DNA of 64,000 nt from Agapanthus africanus (Eukaryota > Streptophyta > Magnoliopsida > Asparagales > Amaryllidaceae): NCBI GenBank assembly GCA_030015575.1, contig JASDDO010000016.1, forward strand, positions 458,194,141 to 458,258,140, written 5' to 3'. This document shows positions 30,190-42,200 of this stretch, piece by piece. The notes under the pieces are model-generated. The model searched no databases, had not been told where the DNA came from, and saw nothing but the letters and a program-made list of their open reading frames with translations. The first letter of the stretch is position 1; each line of letters starts with the position of its first letter. The position numbers were made by a program, and so were the translations under genes.

Positions 30190-31900
30190 GAGTCTGAAGT
30201 ATGTATTTACTCAGAAGGAATTAAATATGCGGCAGAGAAGATGGCTAGAAGTTATGGCGGACTTCGACATCAATCTACAATATTATCCAAGGAAGGTGAA
30301 TATAGTTCCTGATGCACTTAGTTGCCAGCTGTTATCAATGAATCTCACCGCACAGTTGAAGCTACAGCAGGAATTGCACGGGATGGAGATAGAAGTGGTT
30401 ATGCCAGCTAATACCTAGTATTTGATGAACTTACAAGTTCAGTCTACTATTGTCAATCAGATCAAGGCAGCTCAAGCAAGCGATTCTAAGCTGCAAAAGA
30501 TACGAGAATAAGTAAAAAGTGGACCGCGAACGGACTTCATCATTCACAAAGACGGATCTTTGAGATATGGAAGCAGGTTGTGTGTACCACAAGGTTTTGT
30601 TCGGGAAGAGTTGATGAAAGAAGCTCACAGCTCTCCTTACTCAGTACACCCTGGTGGTACAAAGATGTACAAAGATCTACGACAACATTACTGGTGGCAT
30701 AGCATGAAGCGTGAAGTGTCCAGAAGCGTAGCCAAATGTTTGGCGTGTCAGCAAGTGAAGGCTGAACATTACAGAACTGCTGGTTTACTTCAACCGTTAC
30801 CTATCCCGGAATGGAAATGGCAACACATCACCATAGACATCGTGACTGCCCTTCCTCGCAGCATGAAGGGTAACGACGCGGTATGGGTTATTGTGGATCG
30901 ACTCACCAAGTCGGCTCACTTCATCTTATTTCGAGTTGGCCAATCTACCAAAACACTAGCAAAGAAGTACATGGAGGTAAGCATAAATCTAATGTAAGAT
31001 TTAACCTCAAGATGTACTATTTCTGATACCCATGAACTCATGCAGGAGATCGTGAGATTACATGGAGTACCAGTTTGCATCGTATCCGATCGTGAAACCA
31101 GATTCCGATCGCAGTTTTGGCAGAGTCTGCAAGCTAGCCTAGGAACGAGTCTGAACTTCAGCACAGTTTACCATCCACAAACAGATAGACAGTCTTAGCG
31201 AACAATTCAGATTCTAGAAAATATGCTAAGAGCTTGTATGTTAGACTTCGGAGGTTTTTGGGAAGATAGCCTACATCTTGTTGAGTTTTCATACAACAAC
31301 ACCTACCAGGCGAGTATTGGAATTGCACCATTTGCAGCGCTCTATGGAAGGGAGTGTCGTTCACCACTAAGTTGGGATGATATCGGAGATCGGGAACTCC
31401 TTGGACCAGAGATGATCGTGGCAATTGTGGATGTAGTTCGTACGATCGGGGAAAGAATGCGCATAGCCCAAGACAGACAGAAGCACTGGACAGATACAAA
31501 GCGTCGACACCTGCAGTTCCAACCTAGAGATCATGTGTTCTTGAAGATCTATCCAAACCGAGGAGTAATCCGCTTTGGAAAGAGGGGTAAGCTCAGTCCG
31601 AGATATATAGGACTGTTTGACATTCTCGAACGAGTTAGAGAAGTGGCATATAGTTTGGCATTACCACCCTCATTGGAAGCAGTGCACAACGTGTTCCACA
31701 TATCCCAGTTTCGAAGATATGTGAGTGACCCCAGCCACATCCTTGATCATTCCGAGCTCACCGTACAGACAAACTTAACTTGTGAGCAACAACCCATTGA
31801 GATACTAGACCGAAAGATAAAGTCACTAAGGAACAAGAAAGTAAACTTGGTCCGAATGATGTGGAGAAAAGATTCGCCAGGAGAATCAACTTCGGAGTGA
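30190..31900 (+). pseudogene. Tekay/Del-type chromovirus RNase H and integrase
   Basis: One plus-strand phase, broken by TAG 30416, TAA 30509 and TAG 31196. It starts inside the RNase H (SLKYVFTQKELNMRQRRWLE, YYPRKVNIVPDAL). The integrase finger gives HSSPYSVHPGGTKMYKDLR and CLACQQVKAEH. The core has ITIDIVTALP and VSDRETRF as the first two Asp. The catalytic Glu of the expected QSERT is the TAG at 31196. A GT-AG segment, 30977-31045, interrupts the core. After NNTYQASIGIAPFAALYG, the C-terminal end reads HILDHSELTVQTN, then PIEILDRKIKSLRNKK, resembling a shortened chromodomain region. RT, protease and gag are missing to the left. Confidence 0.85.
30977..31045 (+). other. Candidate 69-bp intron in the Tekay integrase
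   Basis: GTAAGC at the start, CATGCAG at the end, phase 0, with an in-frame TAA inside. Removing it joins KKYME to EIVRLHGVP, the sequence expected at this point in the gypsy integrase core, between the two catalytic Asp. Confidence 0.65.
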
Positions 31901-31959
31901 GAAGATGATATGCATGCAAGATACCCTTACTTATTTATAAATTAGTCCTTATGTAATTG

Positions 31960-31997
31960 TAAATTTTGAGAACGAAATTTTTGTAAGGAGGGTAGAA
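31960..31997 (+). other. Tekay polypurine tract
   Basis: Purine-rich GTAAGGAGGGTAGAA directly precedes the TGTAACG terminus, with GAGAACGAAATTTTTG upstream, the layout seen before the 3' LTR of many plant chromoviruses. Confidence 0.75.
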
Positions 31998-32111
31998 TGT
32001 AACGACTCTAATTTTACTGTACAATTTTTTTTAAGTTACTGTATAGAATGGAGTTTGCAAGGCTGACTACAATTTAAAAGTTATTTTTGTTTAAGAACAG
32101 TAAGAAACAAC

Positions 32112-32176
32112 TTGTAGCTCACTGGTAAAAGCTCTACACTGCTGCAATATAGCCTGTGTGTTCGAATCCCATTAGC
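32112..32176 (+). other. tRNA-like sequence with A and B boxes (SINE head or relic)
   Basis: TAGCTCACTGG at 32115-32125 fits the Pol III A box and GTTCGAATCC at 32160-32169 fits the B box, 34 bases apart. The acceptor and T stems do not pair well, so it is not a functional tRNA gene. It lies within the Tekay LTR. Confidence 0.55.
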
Positions 32177-32305
32177 TAAATATTGTTTTTTTTCTTTTAA
32201 ATTTTTTGGAAGCCCAAAAGTTTACACGTGCACTGCACATAGAAATGAAAAGTCAGAGAAATCTAACATGTACAAAATGTTGTATGTATTGAAGAGGACA
32301 TGTGG

Positions 32306-32310
32306 CAAGC
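32306..32310. repeat. Target duplication CAAGC (left) of solo copia LTR
   Basis: CAAGC precedes the LTR start TGTTGGG and recurs at 44849-44853 after the LTR end AACCAACA. Confidence 0.95.
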
Positions 32311-34059
32311 TGTTGGGTTTCCCTTGCACCAAGTCTAGGGTTTGGTAGCATCACTCATGCCACTTTAAAATTTAGAGAGGTGCAAAGCAAACAAACCATG
32401 AATCTTTACTAGAATTATTAGGGTAAAAAAGTTTGTATCACATACAAAGAACTATATATCATATAGAGTTAAGGATTACAACCTTTGTAGTCCATTCCTT
32501 CGCTTTATAAGTTCCGTGTTGAGGTCTCTTAGCTGCGATCATCAAGAACTCTGACTCTAGAGAGGCTCTATGAGGTGAATGAGGCATCGTGCCTGAAGTC
32601 TTCTTAATCTAAGATGATCTACCTTGAAGAATCTTTAATCCAAGCTTACACTTCACTAATGAAGTTATTGGAGAAGTGAACACCCTAATCTAAGTGGTTA
32701 GAATAGATGAGGATGATGAAGTAGGAATTTTAATCTCTTTTATTTTCTTCATCTCACTTTTATTCACCACACACAAAAAGCTAGCAAAGCTTTTTCAATG
32801 AGGAAGAAGAAGAAGAAAGCTTTTTGTGATGAATAATGAATTATTGTTGTGGTTACAATTGCAACCTAGGGTTAAGCATGACATGCTTAACTCTTGTAGA
32901 GAATAAACCATGGGTAGAGGTTTGGGTTGGGTTTACAAATATCTCTCCAAAATATCTATGAATGAGGACACAGTCAAAGCTTCATGAAGCTTCTTCAAAG
33001 CTCATCCAAAACAATAACCCTAATCCAAACCCTAACATGGTTTAAACTCAAAACCCTTGTTGCATTTATAACCCTAACATGTTACAATATTATATATAAC
33101 ATATATAATATATAATGTAACAAAAGAAAATAATAGAATTAACATATATCGCATATACATCAATGTATTATCAAGTGAGAAAAAGAATCAATAAAGCGAG
33201 CTTATATTAGTTAATGTAACGTAATATATCACATATATAATTATACATTAAATTATCGAATCAACACTTGATCCGATAATCCAGCTATATTACATATAAC
33301 CGACTAATATAACATGTACCAATTCATCGAATAAACACTTGATCCGATGACTCGGCTATATCACATATACCCGGCCGATATCACATATCACGAGAATAAA
33401 ATACGGTATCTCATATCGTATTATTCTCGGTCCTGGACATATCACATATGTGCTCCTACTCCGTTTTGTCTGAGCCAGGAAACCTCTGTGTAGGACTCTA
33501 AAGAATCGTCAATACGCCGGCAGTAGGTGATGATCATATCAAACATCCACAAGCTGCAAGCGGTCAGCTAAACGTAACAGCCTCTGAGCGATCAGAAGAT
33601 CAACAAGCAAGCCTGTACATTCTCCTGTGAATCCAATCAGTAACACTACCGTACAGTCCGGTCTCTTCGTCTGGTATGTCACATATCAAGTCTAGGGGTG
33701 GTAAACGTCAGACCCCAGTAACCGATAAGTCGTGTCGATGTGAGGCTCATAACGGGTCGAGAAACTACTGATAACTCTTACCAGCAGCACTCCATATCAT
33801 CCCTGGCCAGGGACTTCTAGTTATAGCCAATCGATCACAGCACAACATCAATATACCGGGAGAGACGAAACCCCTCCTATCGCTCATTGCCTCCATATGA
33901 TTCGGGACTGTACCCAAAAGCCACCGTTTTTCATGCCCTATTGGACGTGGTAAGGTAGAAATCAAAGCACAGTAGGAATCACACAAGCCTTTATGACGAT
34001 CTCGGGTCTACAGACTAACCTGTACCAGTGTCACCGGAGAACTGCTATCTGACGATAGA

Positions 34060-34064
34060 TATAA
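34060..34064. repeat. Copia-A2 target duplication TATAA (left)
   Basis: TATAA before TGTAGGG at 34065. It recurs at 44388-44392 after the other LTR end. Confidence 0.95.
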
Positions 34065-36251
34065 TGTAGGGTTCCTAGGCACTCTTGTGAAGGTTCAAAA
34101 GGCATCAAACATGCCCGGATTAAATTTTAGACGTGCCGAACAACCCAAAGCCGGGATCTTTGCTAGATTATTAGGGTTTAACATGCAATAAGATAACTTT
34201 TATCTAAGTGTGAGGGATTACAACCTTTGTAGTCCGCTCCTTCACTTCACAAGCTCCGAGTAGAAGTCCCTTTGCCGCGATCCACGATCTCCCGGACTCA
34301 TGAGAGGCTCCACGACTCGAACGATCCATGCTAGCTCGAAGTATTCCAAATCTCCGATGATCTACCTTGAAGTTACTTCGACTCAAGCTTTCTCACTCAA
34401 AAGAGTAGAACACACTAATCCCATGGGCTAGATGAGATGAGGATGAGGGAGTAGTAATTTTGCTTTCTTTTAATATCATTTTCTCAATTTTATTTCATCA
34501 CATAAGAAAAACTAGCAAGCTTTCTTCTTCAAGGAAGAAGATGATGATGAAAAGATAATGATTATATTTTCTTTTGTGATGAATAGAAATATAAATCATA
34601 TGATTGATATCTAACCATGGTCAAGGATGAATGGCTAAGAATAAGTAGAGAAACAACTAGAGTTAGGGTTTGGTTAAGTTAAAAATGAGTCATCCAAAAT
34701 ATCTTTACAAATGACAAAAGAAAAATGCTTCTAGAAGGAACTTGAAGCATCTAACCCTAATCAAACCCTAACCTCAATTAATCATCCTTAAACATGTTTA
34801 ACAATTAATCATATCATGTCACAATAATATATATCACATATATATTATATATTTGCAACAAAAGAAAATAATACAATTAACATATATCGCATATATATCA
34901 ATGTATCATTCACTGAGAAAATGAAATAATAAAGCAAGCCAATATTAGTTAATATAATAATATATCATATATATTATTATATATTAAATCATCGAATCAA
35001 CACTTGATCCGACGATCCGGCTATATCGAATATTACCGACTAATATATCATGTACCGATTCATCGAATCAACACTTGATCCGATGACCCGGTTCATATCC
35101 ATATATCGCGAGAATATAATACGGTATCCCATATCGCATTATTCACGCTCCTGCGCATATCACATATGCGCCACTACTCCGTTTCGCCTGAGCCAAGAAA
35201 CCTCTGTGTAGGACTCTAAAGAATCGTCAATACGCCGGTAGCAGGTGATGATCAAATCAAACACCCACAAGCTGCAAGCGGTCAGCTAAACGTAACAGCC
35301 ACCCAGGTATTGAGCGATCAGAAGATCAACAAGCTAGCCTGTGCATTCTCCTGTGAATCCAATCAGTAACACTCCCGTACAGTCCGGTCTGTTCGTCTGA
35401 TATGTCGCATATCAAGTCTAGGGGTGGTATACGTCAGACCCCAGTAACCGATAAGTCGTGTCGATGTGTGGCTCATAACGGGTCGAGAAACTACTAGTAA
35501 CACTTACCAGTAAATCTCCATATCAGCCCTGGCCAGGGACTTCCAGTTATAGCCAATCGAACACAGCACAACATCAACTCCCTATACCGGGAGAGACGAA
35601 TCCCCTCCTATCGCTCATTGCCTCCATGTGATTCGGGACTGTACCCAAAAGCCACCGTTTTGCACGCCCTCTTGGACGTGGTAAGGTGGAAATCAAAGCA
35701 CAGTGGGTATCACACAAGACTCTATGACGATCTCGGGTCTACAGACTACCCTGTACCAGTGTCACCGGAGAACTGCCATCTGACGTGTGGTATAACACCA
35801 TCTGGGAGTTCTCGGCGAGTCCGTCCAGTGTACCCAGTCTCTACTGAGCACCCGTACACCATCTCTGTTGTCCAACACCGATGGATATGGGATCATCCAT
35901 CGCCCATCATATGGGTCAAGATGCGTATACGCTAGTCTACTCTGGTGTATCGATGCCCTGTCTCGATATACCCTCGACTAGGAACAGTTATAGGATGTAC
36001 TCATCGACTACCGCGGCCCCACTAGTATGATCTCATCATAGTCCCAGTAGTCGAGTACAGATCCTAAGGGCTTTATCAACATGTGAGAGTAAAACAGTAA
36101 ACCAATACAAGTCAACATGTTAAGATAAAGTGAAACCAAATAGCATACTATCATGACGAGCAAGAAAGTCATCTCTATATATAACCAAGCATCCATTATA
36201 ATATACATCATATGTACAACAATGGCCTCTAGGGCATATACATAACTAACA
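34065..36251 (-). repeat. Copia-A2 3' LTR (2,187 bp)
   Basis: TGTAGGGTTCC... to ...CATAACTAACA. Practically identical to 42201-44387. Confidence 0.97.
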
Positions 36252-36265
36252 ATCTCCCACTTGCA
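36252..36265 (-). other. Copia-A2 polypurine tract
   Basis: The minus strand reads AGTGGGAGAT directly before TGTTAG, a typical plant copia PPT. Confidence 0.9.
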
Positions 36266-39200
36266 CTAAGGCCAGCTGCTGTAGTATCTCATACCTAGCA
36301 TCCCGAATAATCTCTCAAACTGTATCTGGGGAATAGCCTTCGTGAATGGATCCGCAGTGTTGTCCTTCGTATCTACTCTCCTGACCTCGATCTCCCGGCG
36401 ATCAACTATCTCCCTGATCAGGTGATACCGCCTCAGAATATGTCTGGACTTCTGATGGGACCTGGGTTCCTTGGCTAAAGCCACAGCTCCATTGTTATCG
36501 CAATACAGCGGTATTGGATGCTCAATGGATGGAACCACACCAAGTTCACTAATGAACTTCTTTATCCAGACAGCCTCTTTGGCAGCATCGTTGGCAGCGA
36601 TGTATTCAGCCTCCATCGTTGAGTTTGCAACGGTATCATGTTTGGAACTCTTCCAACATACCGCCCCTCCATTGAGGGTGAAGACAAAACCCGAATGCGA
36701 CTTAGAGTCGTCCTTATCACTTTGGAAGCTGGAATCGGTAAAGGACTCCACCTGGAGTTCTCCGTTACCATACACCAAGAACATCTCCTTAGTCCTTCGC
36801 AAGTACTTGAGAATGTTCTTCACTGCTGTCCAATGACTCTCTCCTGGATCTGCTTGATACCGACTCACTACACTTAGTGAGTATGCTACATCGGGTCTGG
36901 TACATAGCATCGCATACATGATAGAGCCTACTGCCGAAGCATAGGGTATCCCTTACATGCGAGCTCTCTCCAAATCAGTCTTGGGAGACATCTCTTTGGA
37001 GAGAGTGAGTCCAGAGATCGTGGGTTGGTTCCCACGCTTGGATTCTTCCATACTAAACCTCTTTAGTATGGTGTCAATGTACCTGGATTGGGACAATCCC
37101 AGTATCCGTTTAGATCTATCTCTATAGATCATGATTCCCAATATGCAGGAGGCATCACCTAGATCTTTCATTGAGAATCTCTGTGATAAGAAGAGCTTGA
37201 CTGATTGCAGCACAGGAATATCATTTCCTATCAAGAGTATGTCATCAACGTACAATACAAGGAAGACAACCTTACCCTCTGCTACCTTCTTATAGATACA
37301 AGGTTCATCTATATTTTTGATGAAGTCAAACTCTTTGACTACAACATCAAAACAGATGTTCCAACTCCGCGATGCTTGCTTCAACCCATAAATGGATTTA
37401 AGCAGCTTGCACACCTTTCCGCTGCTCCCACTATCTACGAAGCCCTCTGGCTGAGTCATGTATACGCACTCTTCTAAATCACCGTTTAGAAAGGCGGTCT
37501 TAACATCCATTTGCCAGATTTCGTAGTCATGGTATGCAGCAATGGCAAGTAAGATCCGGATGGACTTAAGCATAGCCACTGGAGAAAAGGTTTCGTCATA
37601 ATCCACACCTGGTCGTTGACGAAAACCCTTTGCTACAAGTCTAGCTTTGAAAGTCTCAACTTTTCCATCTACACCAAATTTCTTTTTAAAGATCCACTTG
37701 CTCCCAATGGGTTTTACCCCTTCAGGAGCATTTTCCAAAGTCCATACTTTGTTGGTGTACATGGATTCCATCTCAGATCGCATTGCATCCAGCCATTTCA
37801 CAGAGTCACCACTCGTGATGGCCTGCTCAAAACTAGTCGGTTCATCATCATCCATGATGCAATCCTCGCTTCCACCATCAATGAGAAAACCGTAGTATCT
37901 CTCAGGTGGACGAGAAACCCTACTAGATCTGCGGAGAGGCTGGGGTTCGTCGGGTACTACTGAATCCTCTGGTTCCACTAAATCATCTGTTGTAGTTTGT
38001 TCTGCTGGAACTTCTTCCAGTTCTACCTCAATGCTACTGTTCTGTTTCATAAGAAAACCTTTTTCTAAGAAAGTGGCATGTCGAGAAACAAACACCTTTT
38101 GTTCCTCAGGGTGGTAGAAGATATACCCTTGTGAGTTCTTGGGATATCCTACAAACTTACATAAGACAGATCTTGCCTCGAGTTTGTCCGGATTTTGTCT
38201 TTTGACATAGGCCGGACAACCCCATATCTTAATGTAATTAAGATGTGGTCTCTTCCCTTTCCATATCTCATATGGAGTGGTAGGCACAGATTTGGTAGGA
38301 ACTCTATTCAATAGGTCTATGGCTGTCTCAAGCGCATACCCCCAAAAAGAAATAGGTAACTCAGCTGTACTCATCATCGAGCGCATCATATCTAATAGGG
38401 TGCGATTCCTCCGTTCCGATACACCGTTGTGCTGTGGTGTATAAGGAGGAGTAAGCTGAGAGAGAATCCCATTCTCTTTTAGATAATCTAGGAACTCACT
38501 GCTTAAGTATTCACCTCCTCGATCAGATCGAAGAATCTTAATACTTTTGCCCGTTTGATTCTCTACTTCGTGCTTATATTCTCTGAATTTCTCAAAAGCT
38601 TCAGACTTGTGTTTCATCAGGAACACATATCCGAATCTTGAGAGATCGTCAGTGAATGTAAAGAAGTAGGAAGAACCGTTCCTGGCATGCGTAGACATGG
38701 GACCGCATACATCACTATGTACCAGTCCTAAGAGTTCGGTAACTCTTTCTCCGTGTCCACTAAACGGAGCTTTGGTCATTTTTCCTTTGAGACATGAATG
38801 GCAAGTATCATAAGATGATAATTCGAACGGATTCAAATAACCATCTTTATGCAACTTAGCCAGTCGTGTCGCATTGATATGACCAAGTCTACAATGCCAC
38901 AAGTAGGACTCGTTCATATCTGAACTTTTCCTCTTGTGTGTGTTTTGTATATTCAGGACTGTATTCTGATTTAGAATGAATATGCCATTATGTAACGAGC
39001 CTGATGCAATCAACTTTTGATCTAGGAATATGTTCATAGCATTATCCTGTACTACAAAATTATATCCTTTTTTACTTAATAAAGAAACTGATATAATATT
39101 GCACATCATGTTCGGTATATAATAACACTCATTCAGAATCAGTGTATTACGACTTGGTAATACAAGGTGATATTCGTCAACTGCTTTGGCTACAATACTT

Positions 39201-39568
39201 GCACCGTTCCCTACTTGAACGGAATGATCACCTTTTCCCAGTTCTCTACCTTTACGTAGCCCATGTAACTGTTTACATATGTGGGATCCTGATCCGGTAT
39301 CTAATACCCAGGACGTAGGGTGAACTGAGAAACAGTTCTCAATAACTAACACACCCGAAGAAGATGCATCAACATGCATGTTCTTTTGGGCGGCGTGAGA
39401 ATCCAGATATTCTCCTGTTTCCTGTTCAGTCTTATAACTCTTATAAGAAAGAACGGGTCCAACATTCCCTTGCTCAGTACAATAAGCGGGTTCAGTCAAT
39501 ACATCAATATTATTATCTTGATTAAGGCCTGAAATGGTCGCTACCTGGAGAGAGAGAGAAGAAAACAC
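36266..39568 (-). pseudogene. Copia-A2 pol: protease, integrase, RT, RNase H (one stop)
   Basis: A single minus phase of about 1,100 codons with one TAA at 36953-36955. Order: protease VLDTGSGSH (residue ~90), GAG-pre-integrase with CRLGHINATRL and CHSCLKGK, integrase with HSDVCGP, SDRGGEY and NGVSERR, RT with WQMDVKTAFLNGDLEE and the catalytic YVDD in LYVDDILLIGND, the stop in RARM-stop-GIPYAS just before the IMYAMLCTRPDVAYSL segment, then an RNase H with TDSSFQSD, MEAEYIA and CDNNGA. Every catalytic residue I looked for is present. The start at 39568 lies within a pyrimidine tract with CAG, so the true first codon may come after splicing. Confidence 0.92.
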
Positions 39569-39572
39569 TTTA
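39544..39572 (-). promoter_or_regulatory. Candidate 3' splice site before Copia-A2 pol
   Basis: The minus strand has a TTTTCTTCTCTCTC tract followed by TCCAG, then GTAGCGACC, which begins the conserved part of the pol frame. The same structure is at about 1892-1915 of Copia-A1. Confidence 0.5.
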
Positions 39573-42187
39573 GCGTATGCTCTTGCAAGATTAGATTGGT
39601 TATTATCTTATCTAATCAGGATGTCTCCCACTGTTTTTATCAAATCTGCCTTCAAACCCTAAAAGGTAAGATTAGCCGGGATTAATTACACCCTACAACT
39701 TCGTCAATCTTTCAGCCAGATCAGTGTCGGTACTTTGAGGGAGGTTCCCCGTGCTCTCGCACGGACCTAATTAATGTAAACCTCGTTTTCGCAGAGGCGT
39801 AACCTCGTTAACACTTTTCTAGACACCTACTTGAATGACTAATTGTCCTGTGTAAAACTCTCCCAGGAGTAACTCTTACTCGCAGTGGGTATCGGGATCC
39901 AACTATCTCATAGGAGGTATGCAATCTCATTGCAAATTTCAACACTTGAAATTCCCGATAATGCTTTTACCCCTAGTGTGCTATGACCTTGACGCATGCC
40001 AAACAACCCATAGTGCACTAGTCAAGTTCAACCCGTACATTTCGTGATTGAATTAAACCCACCCGTACGACCCTTGACGCATGCCAAACAACGCCGTACG
40101 AATACCCTAATCCAATCGCATCTCATGCTGCAGATAAGTAATAATCAGCTACCGTACACTACGCCTTGACGCATGCCAAACTACCGTAGCACGAATACTA
40201 AATATTACTTATCTGAAATGACGGAGGGCTACGCAGGTTTTTCAGAAAACCCTGAGCGTAATGAACTTGATATCGTCGTAGAATCGAGTAGTTTTTGAAA
40301 AGGAGTGTTTTTGAGGCTTTTCTTAGTTTCGCTAAAGGGGTCACTCCCGGTGAAGGGATCGTCGGCCCTTTCCTCATCGAATAAGGTGCAGGATATATCA
40401 TATATACCGCTGTGCAAAGAAAAACTCTAAAAGCAATCAAAAGACAAACCGCTTTTTGTAGCATCTGCCAGTTTTGCTAAAGGAGTCACTCCCGGTGAAG
40501 GGATCTCGGTCCTTTCCTCATCGAATAAGGTGCAGGATATATCGTATATATCACTGTGCAAAGCAAAACTGTAGCTACCCCTTTTATAAAGTTTTGATTC
40601 TACAACATCTTTAGGTTTCTTTTCTTTTATTAATCTCATTAATAAAAATCCCATCAGCTTATGCTTCCTAAGCATCACAGAAGAAACGAAAGCAGTAATA
40701 TTTATATATCAGCATATATATATAGTATAAGCATTCGTCTCAGGCAGTAATATGATCTCATCACAGAACATTGCAGCAGAAGAACATATATGAAATATTG
40801 GATATACTAGGACGTCCGTGTTTTCAATACGAGCCTGTATAAAACACGGATTCCACGGTCGCGACGAAAAGCCAAACCCACATCCCAAGACCCCTACGAG
40901 AGCGGCAAGTAACACTGCCAATTCTAGGGTTAGAAGACCCGGTCTCGACTCCTCGAGATGGCCTCCCACTGGACCCTAGAACCCGGTTACTTGTGCTCCC
41001 CTCCTTGGGTCTACCTAATGCGGAAAAGTAAATAATATACACTGGTGACAGCAACTGCAACCTGGAAGTGCCCCAAATAAAAGAATATTACATTACAAAT
41101 GAATTTTACATGAATGAAAATAAAAACCCTCATCTCACATAAAACCCCCGGCTATTCAGAACGCGACGATCCAATATAACATATCACAGCAACACATAAT
41201 ATCACATATCATCAACGTAAGTAAATATGCGCATCCCAATTGTCGTTGAATCATATAGCAACGAAACCGGCGATATCACATATTACACTTACGGTCACAG
41301 AAAAGAAAGTGTAAAACTACAATATTTGGAATCCACAATCACTTTAGACATCGTAAATCCGAAATATCACATACTCCGTATTTCATGCCTAACTCTATGA
41401 ATTCCACATATTGTATCACATTCCAGATAAATAAACAGTATTAAACTTTTCGAACAGATAATCAAACACCCAAAATTTCCTAAACTGCTCAACACTTGAG
41501 CGGGGTTCAAATAATCCCAGAATATGTCACAGTACCGGTGATCCAGCCGTAGAAGGGTCAAGCCAACGCCTCACATGTGGCACGCCGTACTGCCCCAAAC
41601 CCGAAGGTTCAAAAGGCAGTTCAAGACGGTCACATAATCGAGTTAAGGTTTGGGTCTTCTAGAGGGTCCACCGCTTAACTTGTACAATTTTCTGAAAGAT
41701 TTAAACCCAGAAAAAATTCAACGCTTGAAAGTTTGCCGTGCCGGGAAAAAGTCGGTTAATGATATCCGTTCAACTAGTTTAACAGTTTCTAAATATCCGG
41801 AAAAAAATACGAATTTAAAATTTCCGATCGAGTCTACTATTACAAAACAAACCCCAGAATTTTAAACACCTGGAACAGATTAAAAATACCCAGAATAGTT
41901 AGCAAGTACCTACGGTCAATACGATGAAGCCACGTGTCCCAATACGACTATTCAGCCGCGGAACCGCCGCAGTAACTGTGTTCTTGCCGCGGATCCGCGC
42001 TCGGTTGGGTGAATTGTAGGCACGTGTTTCATGATAATTCTTAGAATTCCCTGCTGATTTTTTTACATATTTTTAATTCTGAAAAAACCCAAAATTTAAA
42101 AAATTTCCAGAGAGGGGTCCAAATTTGTGATTTCGGGTTCGATCGGAGTTTTAACTTCGTAAACACATCGCCTAATGCTCTAGCTAG
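39573..42187 (-). other. Copia-A2 leader without gag
   Basis: A 2.6-kb stretch where copia gag should be. It contains three spaced CTTGACGCATGCCAAAC repeats (about 39988, 40073, 40164), the duplicated block 40325-40571, and AT-rich sequence. No frame shows a gag core or a CCHC knuckle. Confidence 0.7.
40325..40571. repeat. Duplicated ~100-bp block, period ~145 bp (Copia-A2)
   Basis: Two copies share GTCACTCCCGGTGAAGGGATC and AATAAGGTGCAGGATAT. They correspond to 2512-2761 of Copia-A1. Confidence 0.85.
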
Positions 42188-42199
42188 TCTCTGATACCA
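42188..42199 (-). other. Copia-A2 primer binding site
   Basis: The minus strand reads TGGTATCAGAGA, matching initiator tRNA-Met for 11 bases. It is one base inside the LTR end at 42201. Confidence 0.9.
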
Positions 42200-42200
42200 C

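Noticed and set aside
32112..32176. Functional tRNA gene
   Set aside because: A and B boxes are present but acceptor and T stems do not pair, and no terminator follows directly.
33060..33420. TATATCACATATA-rich stretch as an origin or matrix attachment site
   Set aside because: It is part of the copia LTR sequence, shared by all Copia-A LTRs, with no independent support.
35618..35935. 105-codon frame in the Copia-A2 LTRs (also 43754-44071)
   Set aside because: Present in both LTR copies only because they are duplicates. It is antisense to the element and without a signature.
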